Source of the DNA: Aurantiochytrium sp. KH105
Taxonomy: Eukaryota > Sar > Bigyra > Thraustochytrida > Thraustochytriidae
Direction: 5' to 3'
Length of the DNA stretch: 64,000 nucleotides
NCBI GenBank assembly: GCA_003116975.1
Contig: BGKB01000026.1
Span: 124,001-188,000 of the forward strand
This document shows positions 48,952-58,578 of this stretch, piece by piece (the first letter of the stretch is position 1; the number at the start of each line of letters is the position of its first letter). A program made the position numbers and the translations under genes. The notes under the pieces were generated by a model, which saw only the letters and a list, made by a program, of their open reading frames with translations, searched no databases and had not been told where the DNA came from.

Positions 48952-50355
48952 TTACGGGGGCGACGTGGCGACTGTAAAGCCTTGAAAGCGACTCTCTGGG
49001 TCGAATTTGGCCTTGAGTTCCTCGTACTTTTCGAAAATGCAGTCCATCGACTCGTCCCGCACGAAGACCTTTCCAACATGGGGGCGCAGGGGTCCATACT
49101 GCTTGAAAATGGGCTGGACAATATCACGGAGACAAATGGCCACCTCGTCCTGACGGAAATGCCAGGTAAAGTGAATGCCGAGGAAGCGCTCTGCTTCGGA
49201 GTGGCGACACACGCTGAGCGGGAGATCGTCGCCAACGACGAGCCGAAGTTCCGCAACGACGACGAGGTCGCAAAACTCTCCAGAGCGCTCCGAGAGGGCC
49301 GCGAGAGCAGCCTGGGCCTTGTCGAAAGGAACAAAGAATTCGCTCTGCAGCTCGAGGCCCACGCCCGACGATGGGGTTCCTCCGGGAATGAAATGGTACT
49401 GGCAGCGGTTCACGGATGTGCTGCCAACCTTGATGCAGTTCTTGGCATCGAGCGTGAGCACAGGATGTACTCCCTGGCCGACCTCGACTTCCTCGGTGCC
49501 CTCGGGGAAGATCTTCTTGACATGCTCAGGCATCTGATCCTTGTTAAGGCCGAACCAAATCGAATTCACGCTGGCGCCCTCGGGCCCCCAGTGTGCGAAG
49601 ATGCTGACGTACTCGGCTGCAGAATAAATGCTCTCGAGCTTTTCGAGCGTTTGCTTCCAGTCTGGTTGCATAATGATCTGCTTGTAAATCTCGTGCTTGG
49701 GGTACACCTTGAGGGTGACGCTGGTAACGATGCCCGCGGCGCCCCAACTCTGCACGATCCAAGTCAGATCTTCATCCTTGGCGCCGACCTTATCAATGGA
49801 GCCATCGCTGCGTACGACCTCGAGGCCGACGACTTCATTCCCAATTGTTTTCTTGTTCCACCCGGTCCCGTGCGTGCCGGTCATGATGCTGCCCACCACG
49901 GTGATGTGCGGCAGGCTCGGACAGTTTGCCAAGCAGACATCGGCTTCTTCGCATGCGTCAAGAAGCTTTGCGTACGTGACTCCAGCGCCCAAAGTAACAA
50001 CACCTGCGTCCTTGTCAATCGTCACCTTTCCAAAAGCTTCTCCGAGGAGACGAACATGAACACCTTCCGTGTTGGCGATGGGCGAGAAGCAGTGGCCTGT
50101 TCCAAGGGCACGGATCGGGCCGGTAGCTTCCTTCACGATTGTCGCAAGATGCTCCGTATCCTTGACCGCGGTGACACCTTCGCGAGTCCACTTGATGTTG
50201 CCCGCCCAGTTCGACGTTGCAACATAGTCCACGACGCTCATTTTCTGTGGATTCTCGCAATCTTCTTGTCCGCGCTTGTCTTCTCCGTTTGCTGCCGCTA
50301 CTGATGCTGCTTCCTTTTCTTTGGGGTCAATGTGTGGATGATTGAGGTCTGCCAT
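48952..50355 (-). CDS. FAD-linked aldonolactone/alditol oxidase (GULO/ALO/AldO family)
   Basis: 467 residues from MADLNHPHIDPKEKEAA. The FAD-binding PCMH domain shows NWAGNIKW, IRALGTGHCFSPIA (the His being the usual covalent FAD site), LANCPSLPHITVVGSIMTGTHGTG and GAAGIVTSVTLKVYP. The C-terminal part (FLGIHFTWHFRQDEVA, GPLRPHVGKVF) matches the sugar-lactone/alditol oxidase cap. Enzymes of this group oxidise L-gulono/D-arabinono/L-galactono-1,4-lactone or alditols such as xylitol with O2. NWAGN and LPHI look closest to alditol oxidase-like members. The true substrate is not readable. No signal peptide or anchor at the ATG chosen. Confidence 0.88.
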   Translation of the reverse strand: MADLNHPHIDPKEKEAASVAAANGEDKRGQEDCENPQKMSVVDYVATSNWAGNIKWTREGVTAVKDTEHLATIVKEATGPIRALGTGHCFSPIANTEGVHVRLLGEAFGKVTIDKDAGVVTLGAGVTYAKLLDACEEADVCLANCPSLPHITVVGSIMTGTHGTGWNKKTIGNEVVGLEVVRSDGSIDKVGAKDEDLTWIVQSWGAAGIVTSVTLKVYPKHEIYKQIIMQPDWKQTLEKLESIYSAAEYVSIFAHWGPEGASVNSIWFGLNKDQMPEHVKKIFPEGTEEVEVGQGVHPVLTLDAKNCIKVGSTSVNRCQYHFIPGGTPSSGVGLELQSEFFVPFDKAQAALAALSERSGEFCDLVVVAELRLVVGDDLPLSVCRHSEAERFLGIHFTWHFRQDEVAICLRDIVQPIFKQYGPLRPHVGKVFVRDESMDCIFEKYEELKAKFDPESRFQGFTVATSPP

Positions 50356-50824
50356 CGCAGCCGCTTCCCGACTCTTGCTCGTTCGCTCGCTCGCTCGCTC
50401 ACGCTTCCTGGGAACTTGACAAATCCAAATGGACGAAGATGCACGACACAGCACGATGCAAGAGTCGAACTTGAATCCGCAAAGGATCTGCAAAAGCAGC
50501 AGAAGGAGAAGGAGGAGAATGAGGACGAAGCGGTCCACTTGTCGCCCTTCGGGTCTTTGTCGCACACCAATCTATTAGGCTTCTCGATCCTCGCGCGGAT
50601 CTTCGCGGGTCCTCGCAAGCTGCAGCTGCAGCTGCAGCTCTTGCTGCGCCTCCGCGAGCTCAGTCCGAGCTCTGCACAAAGCCTTGGCGCCGTCAGGCAC
50701 CGCCCCAGCAGGCCGCGGCCGACAACAGTCCTAGATCGCAGTCTGCACGTGGCCCGCCCTGAGTATTCTTCTCTCTTTCTCTGTCAGTCGCCGCCGTGAA
50801 AAAAAAATCAAAAAAACAAAAAAA
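50356..50824. other. Region between oxidase gene and tRNA cluster
   Basis: Oxidase promoter side, then poly-A-rich sequence (about 50798-50824) that acts as a T-run terminator for the first minus-strand tRNA. No gene is seen. Confidence 0.5.
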
Positions 50825-50895
50825 TTCTCCTACGCGGAATCGAACCACGGTTGTCAGAGTCAGAGTCTGACATGCTACCATTACATCACAGGAGA
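50825..50895 (-). tRNA. tRNA-Gln (CUG), copy 1
   Basis: 71 nt, minus strand. Acceptor stem TCTCCTG/TAGGAGA with one G-U; D arm with the A-box-like TGATGTAATGGTAGC; anticodon stem TCAGA/TCTGA with 7-nt loop CTCTGAC (U33, anticodon CUG); T arm CGTGG-TTCGATT-CCGCG; discriminator A. A T-rich run downstream (plus-strand A-run before 50825) serves as pol III terminator. Confidence 0.92.
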
Positions 50896-50928
50896 GAAAA
50901 TTGGAAAAGGGGCCTTTCATCGCCCTAA

Positions 50929-50999
50929 TTCTCCTACGCGGAATCGAACCACGGTTGTCAGAGTCAGAGTCTGACATGCTGCCATTACATCACAGGAGA
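50929..50999 (-). tRNA. tRNA-Gln (CUG), copy 2
   Basis: Same fold as copy 1 and identical except one D-arm base (gctgcca instead of gctacca on the plus strand). Anticodon CUG. Only a short T4 run follows. Confidence 0.92.
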
Positions 51000-51038
51000 G
51001 AGAGAGAAAGAAAGAAAGGTCGACGGCGAACCGCCCAG

Positions 51039-51109
51039 TTCTCCTACGCGGAATCGAACCACGGTTGTCAGAGTCAGAGTCTGACATGCTACCATTACAT
51101 CACAGGAGA
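51039..51109 (-). tRNA. tRNA-Gln (CUG), copy 3
   Basis: Identical to copy 1. Spacing between copies is 104 and 110 bp start to start, with unrelated linkers. No clear T-run terminator is seen directly after this copy, so it may be transcribed with copy 2. Confidence 0.92.
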
Positions 51110-51574
51110 ACGGAGGCGCCGTGGCTATTGCCATCGGTGCTTGCCTGTTGGGAGCGAGGCCCTCGGGCCAATATCAGGAGTTCACGGGTCCCGGCCAGCT
51201 TGGGACTCGCGCAGCAGCCCATGGTGGCGCCGTCACGGAAGTGCAAGGAAGGAGCCAAGAGACAATCGTAGTGAAGAGGTATTGGCTGTGTTGCGATCGC
51301 GTTATGGGAAAGAGACAAGGGACACTGGTTGCTGTCAAGTGGCCGCGGTCGTGACTGCGCAGAGAATGGTTGGTCGTAGCTGCATGGTCTGACTAGATCG
51401 TGTGTATGTACGAATAGATGAGGAGGCACGGCGCAGTGCAGTGAGTGCCATTCGAGTATCGTTCGTTATCTTGCGATTGAATCTGACGCTAATGCACGTC
51501 CCATTCCCCATACTTTTACAGATAATAGAATTGCAGTGAATCTATCAATAAGGCTACAGATAAGAGTAATGTCG
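51110..51574. other. Region between tRNA cluster and CENP-Q-like gene
   Basis: No supported gene. Open stretches here are short and lack family similarity. It should contain upstream tRNA flank and the 3' UTR of the next gene. Confidence 0.5.
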
Positions 51575-52957
51575 TCAGAGACCTACGATGGTCTGAAATG
51601 TGTTGGCCCAGACGCCTTTTGCTGTCGCGCGACCTGGTGAACTCTGACTCGCAGCCTTGCTGCGCGTAGTAGATGGATCAGCAGCGTCCTCGCGATGACG
51701 ACGAAAGGGTTCTAGATATCCAGGCATTGCAGCATCGCGTGGCGGCACATCCGGAAGCTGCTCGAGGCGATGGCAGATTCGTCGATACTCCTTGGAAAGC
51801 GCCGAAACCTCTTGGGTATACTCGTCGAGCTGATCCTGCACAGCCTCAATCTGGGAATCCTTCTTTTCGTTTTCTTGCTTGAGGACTTGAATTCTCCGGC
51901 TCAAGTCAGGAAAATCATTTGCACCGACCGCGATCGTAGGCGGCACAGTCAATTGCGGAACCTCGTCCATGATGCGATTGCAACACTCATTCAGGTATCG
52001 TAAAAGGCGCTCCTTGGACTTGGTGTCCATGTTTTCCACCCTTGGCATACTGAGCAGGACAGGGCAGACGCCGCGCAAAGTTGATTCGACAAAATCCTCT
52101 ACAAGCGGAGAGATAGCCTTCCAGCCTGATTTGGGCACGATGAGCTGCGCCTGCCCCGTGCCTGAGCTCCGTGCGGTCACATCGTTCGTGTCATCGCCTG
52201 TACCTCTTTTAAGTGCCGCTTTAGCAGCTCGCTTCTTCTTTTTAGAAGGTCTCAAGCTTCGTTGCACGGCGTTCATCGTCGCACTAGAGGGCGCTGCGCG
52301 AACGCGTTTTCGGCTCGTTGACGCCAGAGCATTGGCTACGGGGTTACGTGGCATCTTTCGCGCTCCAGCACCCGCAGCACCGGTCTCGTCTTCGCCGAGG
52401 TCATCTTCATCAGCAAGATTTTTCATGTCTTCGCGTAGTTTCTTCAGTTTGCGAAGTTTGGCTTGGCGAGCGCGTTTGGCTTTGCGTTTGGCCGCTCGTC
52501 GTTGGATCTTGGCTTTTTCCTTTTCTGCGAGAATCCGCTCTCGAGCCGCCAAGAGGTCTTCATCTAAATCGGAACCTTCCAAGTCGTCTGCGTCTCCGTC
52601 CGATTCGCTGCTACTACCGCTGTCGTCGTCGTCGTCATCATCGTCTGCGTCTTCTTCTTCGTAGCTCTCGAGATCGCTTGGATTTTCATCCTCGTCCTCT
52701 TCATCATCATCTTCATCATCATCTTCATCATCATCATCATCATCATCATCTTCATCTTCTTCTTCTTCTTCTTCTTCTTCGTCCTCGTCCTCATCATCAC
52801 CGTCGTCGGCGACCTCCTCGTCTTCGTCTGCGCTCGCGCCGCGCGTCAGCTCCTCGTCCAGGAGCTCGCCGTCGTCCTCGCCCATGACCGCCTCCTCCCC
52901 CTCCTCAATCTCTTTCTCCTGCTTCCCGCGAGCCCTTCTCCCCGCGCTCGCGCTCAT
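51575..52957 (-). CDS. Acidic nuclear protein resembling kinetochore CENP-Q
   Basis: 460 residues from MSASAGRRARGKQEKEIEE. The first ~140 residues are extremely acidic (long D/E runs and Ser). They are followed by a basic helix (KAKIQRRAAKRKAKRARQAKLRKLKKLRE) and two KKRKR-type nuclear signals. The C-terminal half contains PKSGWKAISPLVEDFVESTL, then a helical region with LLRYLNECCNRIMDEVPQLTVPPTIA, then a coiled coil. The order W-x-x-L, helix, L-x-VPP, coiled coil resembles the CENP-Q family of the inner kinetochore. This is an inference from layout, not a clear match. Otherwise it would be an unidentified acidic chromatin protein. Confidence 0.6.
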   Translation of the reverse strand: MSASAGRRARGKQEKEIEEGEEAVMGEDDGELLDEELTRGASADEDEEVADDGDDEDEDEEEEEEEEDEDDDDDDDDEDDDEDDDEEDEDENPSDLESYEEEDADDDDDDDDSGSSSESDGDADDLEGSDLDEDLLAARERILAEKEKAKIQRRAAKRKAKRARQAKLRKLKKLREDMKNLADEDDLGEDETGAAGAGARKMPRNPVANALASTSRKRVRAAPSSATMNAVQRSLRPSKKKKRAAKAALKRGTGDDTNDVTARSSGTGQAQLIVPKSGWKAISPLVEDFVESTLRGVCPVLLSMPRVENMDTKSKERLLRYLNECCNRIMDEVPQLTVPPTIAVGANDFPDLSRRIQVLKQENEKKDSQIEAVQDQLDEYTQEVSALSKEYRRICHRLEQLPDVPPRDAAMPGYLEPFRRHREDAADPSTTRSKAASQSSPGRATAKGVWANTFQTIVGL

Positions 52958-54062
52958 CTTCGCCGCGCGCCGTCCTCTCCTTCCCGCCGCGTCGCGGTCG
53001 CCTTCCTCGCCCTCGCTGCGCGCGCTGCCCGCGCCGAGCGCAACCGTGGGCTCGCGAGGGCTTTGCTTCTTTCTTTCGGCCGAGCACTTTCCGCCAGGAA
53101 TTTATTTTCCGCCACTTGTCGGGGCTTAACCGTCGTCGCGGACTGCGCAACGCAAGAGCCGTTGGACCGGACCCGGGCCCGGCCACGTTCTTCTAACGTG
53201 TTTTCTCTTGGTTTCCTTCGTCGCAGGGTCTGCCCAGCTCGCGAGTGCCAGTGACATCGTCAATTTTAAAATGTTTTCATGACCGCGACGAGTCCTGTGT
53301 CGATCGAGCAGCAGGTCGACGGCCTGACTGATGACAGTGAGTGAGTGTCGATCTTTGAAAACGTTTGGTCGGGAACGTCGAATGCATTTGATTTTCTTTC
53401 TTCTTTCTCTCCATTCATTTGTAAGGATCAAGGGGGTGCAATAAGGCGGACGGTAAATTTGCTTACTGTTAATCGCCCAGTCAGCTGGTATGCTGTCTCA
53501 ACCCATCTTTTTATTTCAGCTTCCCTCACGCGTTCTTGCTGTCTTGGCTGCTCGCTCTTTTTGTTGGGTCACGCCACGCCACGCCACGAGCGCATGAACA
53601 CGACTTATACCTCCGTGAATCAAGGACCCATTGTTGAAACTTGCGGGATCGACCTATTCATCCGCCAGAGGTAACGCGCGGTGGCTGGTCCTTTTTTTCC
53701 GGCATAATCACCCATTGGCTCAACCAAGAACACCACCCTGCTCGCCTCAGGTACACACGCCGGCCGAGATTGAACGACAAGACACCGCCTTACCATTTTA
53801 CCGGCCATTTTACATCAGCTGGCGCGTTTTATCAATCAAGCTCTGACGAACGAGCAAACGAATAGCCCGAGCTCGAGCTCGGCGCGGCAAGCGCCTTGCC
53901 GGGGGGTGGGGCCTCGTCTCTCTCTGCTGCGCCTGGCCCGCGTTGGCATTGCTCACCCAGGCGGGGTAGCCGACGGCCAGGGCGCTGACGCAGGTGCGGG
54001 TGCGGACGCGCAAGCGAACGACACTCGCACTTTGGTTTTGTACAAACATATATCCACAAAGC
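52958..54062. other. Divergent intergenic region (1.1 kb)
   Basis: Promoters of the CENP-Q-like and NIPA genes. Pyrimidine-rich tracts ending in cag near 53225 hint at a 5'-UTR intron. No gene is seen. Confidence 0.5.
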
Positions 54063-55517
54063 ATGTCAAATTTCACAGCCGAGCTCACCGCGGAGCTATG
54101 CCTCGAAATGGCCGTGGTGACGGCAGAGGGTGAGATTCTCTCTGGCCTCTGGTACGTTGGTGTGATTCTGAGCATTCTCAGCTCAATTGCCAGCAACCTC
54201 GGCGTCAACATCCAAAAGTATAGCATGCTCAAAGAGTTTCAAAAGATGGAAGAGGACCACTCGTATCGCGAAAAGCCATACATTTTCCAGAAAATTTGGC
54301 TCCTTGGTCTCTTCATGGTCATCTTTGGCTCCATCGGAGACTTTGCAGCACTTGGATTTGCGGCACAAACCCTGGCGACGCCCGTGGGGGGCTTCACAAT
54401 GGTTGCCAACGTCTTCTTTGCGCATTTCTTTCTCAAAGAGCGGCTCAGTCGACGCGACATTCTTGCAACAATGTTTGTTGTTGTCGGAGTGGTCATTGTC
54501 GCCGCGAGCGCCGACAAGACCGAAAAGACATACACGCTCGAGTGTCTGCTCAAACTTTACGAACGAACAACCTTCATCGTCTACGTCATTGGAATCCTCT
54601 TCGTCGTAGGCATCCTCTTTGCTGCGACGCGGTACTTGGGAAGGCTGCGTCGCGAAGATCCTCACGGCGAAGCGTACACGAGACTACGTCGCTTTCATCC
54701 GATTTGCCCAGCAGCCCTCTCGGGTCTAATCGGCGCGCAATCTGTGCTCTTTGCCAAGTGCTCGGCGGAGCTCATCAAAAAAACGATCGAGGGCGAAAAT
54801 CAATTCGCAAATTGGCAGACCTACATCATCATTCTCTGCATGTTCTTCACCATTTTCAACCAGCTGCATTGGCTCGCAAACGGCCTGCGTCTGTTCGATG
54901 CCGTCCTTATTATTCCTGTATTCCAGTGTTTCTTTATCACGGGAGGCGTCATTGGCGGCGGCGTCTTCTTTGACGAGTTCCGTGGGCTTAGTCTGCTTCT
55001 TAAACTCCTTTTCTTCCTGGGCGTCGTCACAACGGTCTTCGGAGTGTTTTTGCTTTCGCAACGTGACCAGTCCGGTATCGGCGAAGCCAAGGTGGCTCCT
55101 GAGACAGCTGTAGCCGAGGCCCCAGGCCAGGATCTGCAATCACCAAGAGAAGCCTCTATTGGCAGCGAGCACGGGAGCAGTAGTGTCTTCTTGAATCCAA
55201 GTCAAGAGCACGATCCGATCGCCTTGGCGGCAGCGCATGCGCACGCTGTAAACCACGCTGCAGATGACCGACCCATGACACCGCTGCCCATGTCTCTTCA
55301 TCATCATGGACTTGTGGTTTCCGATTTATACACTGCACTTCGTAGCGCTTCCTTGTCGCACGAGACGCGAAGAATACCTACGCCAGAACACCCCATGGGT
55401 GGGCGGCGAGATACGGAGCCGAATGTTGGAACAGGTCGCACTGGCGATCCACTCGCCGCATCCGACCCTACGCACAAAGCAGTTCGCATGAACTCCTGTC
55501 CGCACCCACGAAAATAG
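54063..55517 (+). CDS. NIPA-type magnesium transporter
   Basis: 484 residues from MSNFTAELTAELCLEMAV. About nine hydrophobic segments arranged in the NIPA (EamA/DMT-like) fold: VGVILSILSSIASNLGVNIQK, WLLGLFMVIFGSIGDFAALGFA, AQTLATPVGGFTMVANVFFAHF, LKERLSRRDILATMFVVVGVVIVA, a second repeat with LSGLIGAQSVLFAKCSAELI, QTYIIILCMFFTIFNQLHWLANGLRLFDAVLIIPVFQC, and GGVFFDEF. The AALGFAAQTLATPVG and LFDAVLIIPVFQ signatures are typical. A hydrophilic C-terminal tail of about 140 residues follows. NIPA proteins move Mg2+ at plasma and endosomal membranes. Start fixed by the first ATG with hydrophobic sequence. Confidence 0.9.
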   Translation: MSNFTAELTAELCLEMAVVTAEGEILSGLWYVGVILSILSSIASNLGVNIQKYSMLKEFQKMEEDHSYREKPYIFQKIWLLGLFMVIFGSIGDFAALGFAAQTLATPVGGFTMVANVFFAHFFLKERLSRRDILATMFVVVGVVIVAASADKTEKTYTLECLLKLYERTTFIVYVIGILFVVGILFAATRYLGRLRREDPHGEAYTRLRRFHPICPAALSGLIGAQSVLFAKCSAELIKKTIEGENQFANWQTYIIILCMFFTIFNQLHWLANGLRLFDAVLIIPVFQCFFITGGVIGGGVFFDEFRGLSLLLKLLFFLGVVTTVFGVFLLSQRDQSGIGEAKVAPETAVAEAPGQDLQSPREASIGSEHGSSSVFLNPSQEHDPIALAAAHAHAVNHAADDRPMTPLPMSLHHHGLVVSDLYTALRSASLSHETRRIPTPEHPMGGRRDTEPNVGTGRTGDPLAASDPTHKAVRMNSCPHPRK

Positions 55518-55893
55518 CCTAATTGCTTGATGACGCGATGACTCTTGTGTTTCTTGTTTTTAATCTATAGCTTATACGTTTTTGTTGTCGTCTTCCTTGC
55601 GTTGACAATTATTTGTGCATTCTAGTCCTTTTTCCCTTGTCTCCGGCAACTTCTTTCCTCTCTTTCAGGCTCAGCACGCGACCTCATTCGGGAATCCTTT
55701 TTCTTTTCTTTTGCTTTCCTTTTGTCAGTGCTTGCTTGCTTGCTTGCTCCCCAAAACGAATGACTGAATCATGCATAATATATACACGCCACAACAATAC
55801 AGATTGATCCAACACACATTCGCTCCCACGCACGTTCGTTCACCTAGCTAGCGTTTGGGAGCGCACGTGTCGCGTCGCAAGAGGGAAGAAAAG
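55518..55893. other. Convergent intergenic region
   Basis: 3' UTRs of NIPA and the FYVE-protein gene. T- and CTTG-rich. No gene is seen. Confidence 0.55.
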
Positions 55894-58578
55894 CTAAAAG
55901 AGGCCGCCAAACCACCCTGCATTCTTCTCTTCGCGCTCACGAAGCTTGCGTGCCATTGACGAAAAGTCTCCCGCATTGTTGGAGAGCGCCGCTGATGCCT
56001 CGCCAAGACGACCAAGACGTTCTCCACGCTCAATCAACGCGTCTCGAGTTTGGCCAAGCGTTTCTTGCACAGCATTCGTTTTGGCACTCGCGCCAGGTGC
56101 GCGTCGCTGCGCCATTGGCTTTTGCTCGCTCATCGGTTGGGCACCGGCCGACAAAGGCTGCGGCTGCGGTTTCTGTTGGTCGTTCTGTTGTCCCGAGGCA
56201 GACGCTGCACTCTCTTTCGCCAACGCTCGCGCATCGTGCACGAGCATCGTGTACGTCTTGCAGAGCATATTGAAGCACGCGTTGCACACACGCGTCTGGG
56301 AGATGCTCTGGTCGTCAAGAGAGCGCATCGAAACCGACTTGGTCGTGCACTTGGCGCAGAATGTCTGCGCGCACTTGCGGCAATGCTGACGCTTGTCCAG
56401 CATCTTGAAATTCACACTGCACGAGGTGCAAGAGGCACTGTCGACAAAATCGCTCGACTTGATGGCAAAGGGAATTCGGTACGTTTGCCGTGCGGCCACC
56501 ATGCCAATGTCGGCCGGTTCAGTTCGCGAGGACCAATGCTGGACTGCGTCAGAAACATCGGCGCCAACGCGCTCCAAGGCCTGCCCGATGTCGTCCATGT
56601 CCACACGCGCGCCAAACGACACCAAAAGCTGTATGCAATCGAGGCAGTCTTCGGTCGCAACGCAATTGTCGTTATCGCCCATTGCCACCTTTGTGCCCTC
56701 TTCGGCATCCTTTACGTGTTCTTCTGCATGAGCTGACTCGAGAGACTCCACCAAGAGCCGTAATCCAGATTGCGAGCTCCCATCGGCATCTGTACAGTGC
56801 GCGTTGGGGTTAGCGCCACCCAGCAAAAGCTTATTCAAGATCCCCATCATAGGCCGCGGGCTCTTGCAAACGACAAGGAGGGGCGTCAGCCCTGTATGTA
56901 CCGACGTGGTCTCAGTTTTGGCCCCGATCTTCAGAAGGGAAGCAACGAGACCTCCCTGACCGCGCCGCACAGCCACGAGCAAAGCTGTATCCCCATTTAC
57001 GTCGGCAATTTCGGTTTCAGGACCAAAGCCGCCAATCGACTCTACGAAGGCGGCAGCCTGACTGGGATCCTCTGCAGACTCGCGACACGCCACAATGAGA
57101 GGAGTACGTGACTGCAAGTCCTGGGCGTCAACGTCTGCCCCGTTTTCCCAGTCGTCGCTCAAGATCATGGGCACGATGTTTGCCTGGTGCTTGAGTGCTG
57201 CGTAGTGAAGCGGCGTCATGAGATCATTATCCACGTCACTTGCCGAGGCCCCCGCGCGCAAAAGCTGGGCAGCCGTCAACGTACGACCCCCAATGCACGC
57301 CATGTGCAGAGGAGACACCCCATTGTCGTCGCTCATGGACACTTGCTCTGGGTGCTTGGAGAGAATGCGACCTACTTCGTGGCTCAAACCCTCATGCGCT
57401 GCAGACCAAATTGTGCCACGACGGATGCCATGTTCCCAGCCGCGACTTGACGCGCGAACAGGGCGCTCACGCCGCACCGCGTCCTTGACCGCAGCGACGA
57501 CTTGCTCGATCCACATGTGCTTGTGGGGCTCGCCGCCGGCGTCGAGAACAAGTCGCGTCCCAGAGCTACCGCACAAAATCTCCAACATGGGCTGTCGCGT
57601 ACTGGTCGACGAGGGCATGGCATTCTCGCCGCTCGCCAAGCCGCCTCTGCTCGAGGCCCTCTCTACACCACTTCCGTAGCTACGCAGACTGTGTCGTCCG
57701 ACGCTCGCACTCCCATCATCGTCTCTGCGCCCGCCTCTGCTACTGGAGTCAGCTGTCTCGCTGTTGCGATATGTGTCGGAAAGATTGCTGTCGTCGCCTT
57801 GGTCGTCGCTTGCATCCTCATCTTCATCCGCATCGCTGTCTTCACCAAGAACGTCGTCTTCATATACAAAGTGACTTGAAGCCATATCTCGGACACTGAC
57901 GTCGAGCAGCTCAAAGGAGGCGATGGCGGCGAGCCGGCCCGTCGTGTTTCGCATGCGAGCAAGGACGAGATAGTCATCAAAGATAAAAGCCTGCAGCATA
58001 TGGTCGGCCTCATCTTTGATCTTGCCAGCAGTAACCATGTTCACAAAGTCCCGCACGGAGCGCGCATGCACAAGCATATCGTCTGTCGCAACGCCACTGT
58101 CCCCTGAGGCTCCAAGGGCTTTGCCGACGGTCGCTCCCTTGCGCTTAATGTAGTCCCTCGTCGACGACAGGAAGCTCTTGCGGCGGTTGGCGCTGGATCC
58201 CACGGGGTGAGCATGCGAAGAGCTCTTGGCCGTACCCGCGGAAGCATCCGTACCTGCACTGTCAGCGTGTCGCTGCAGGCTTCCTTTGCGGACCACTGCA
58301 CCGCGCAAAAACCCGCCCTGGAAGCGGAGCTGTCGATCCGGGTTCTCGGGTAAGGCAAGATTCTTGTTTTCGAGGTCCATCATCTCCAGCACCGCGCTGG
58401 CCATTTCGCGCTGCTGCAGGCGTTCCTTTTCCTCCTCGCGAAGCTCCGATTCGGCCGCCCGCCCCTCCTCCTCCAGAAACCGCGCAAAGTCCGGGACGCC
58501 GCCGTCCTCCTCCTCCTCCTCCAGCTGCTGCTGCTTCTGCTGCTGTTTCTCCGCGCCGTCATCATCGTCGCGCTCCAT
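55894..58578 (-). CDS. PH-like / ankyrin / FYVE protein with C-terminal R-SNARE-like motif
   Basis: 894 residues from MERDDDDGAEKQQQ; the frame is open upstream to 59079 but overlaps the divergent neighbour and looks untranslated. A Gln/Glu coiled coil is followed by a PH-like region split by an acidic insert (about 179-363, ending HMWIEQVVAAVKDA). About six ankyrin repeats follow (about 383-680: VSPLHMACIGGRTLTAAQLL, DLMTPLHYAALKHQ, RTPLIVACRE, DTALLVAVRRGQ). A FYVE zinc finger (about 709-771) has CTSC, the PI3P-binding KRQHCRKC and CNAC. The final ~55 residues match an R-SNARE motif without gaps, including an Arg at the zero layer (IERGERLGRL), but lack a transmembrane anchor. Likely an endosomal PI3P-binding protein that also engages SNAREs. 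Confidence 0.82.
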   Translation of the reverse strand: MERDDDDGAEKQQQKQQQLEEEEEDGGVPDFARFLEEEGRAAESELREEEKERLQQREMASAVLEMMDLENKNLALPENPDRQLRFQGGFLRGAVVRKGSLQRHADSAGTDASAGTAKSSSHAHPVGSSANRRKSFLSSTRDYIKRKGATVGKALGASGDSGVATDDMLVHARSVRDFVNMVTAGKIKDEADHMLQAFIFDDYLVLARMRNTTGRLAAIASFELLDVSVRDMASSHFVYEDDVLGEDSDADEDEDASDDQGDDSNLSDTYRNSETADSSSRGGRRDDDGSASVGRHSLRSYGSGVERASSRGGLASGENAMPSSTSTRQPMLEILCGSSGTRLVLDAGGEPHKHMWIEQVVAAVKDAVRRERPVRASSRGWEHGIRRGTIWSAAHEGLSHEVGRILSKHPEQVSMSDDNGVSPLHMACIGGRTLTAAQLLRAGASASDVDNDLMTPLHYAALKHQANIVPMILSDDWENGADVDAQDLQSRTPLIVACRESAEDPSQAAAFVESIGGFGPETEIADVNGDTALLVAVRRGQGGLVASLLKIGAKTETTSVHTGLTPLLVVCKSPRPMMGILNKLLLGGANPNAHCTDADGSSQSGLRLLVESLESAHAEEHVKDAEEGTKVAMGDNDNCVATEDCLDCIQLLVSFGARVDMDDIGQALERVGADVSDAVQHWSSRTEPADIGMVAARQTYRIPFAIKSSDFVDSASCTSCSVNFKMLDKRQHCRKCAQTFCAKCTTKSVSMRSLDDQSISQTRVCNACFNMLCKTYTMLVHDARALAKESAASASGQQNDQQKPQPQPLSAGAQPMSEQKPMAQRRAPGASAKTNAVQETLGQTRDALIERGERLGRLGEASAALSNNAGDFSSMARKLREREEKNAGWFGGLF

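Noticed and set aside
50825-51109. Regularly spaced ~70-bp repeats resembling a CRISPR-like array
   Set aside because: Each repeat folds as a tRNA with correct arms and anticodon, and the host is eukaryotic.
52318-52887. 189-codon plus-strand frame rich in His/Arg/Leu
   Set aside because: It is the complement of the Asp/Glu-rich tract of the minus-strand gene.
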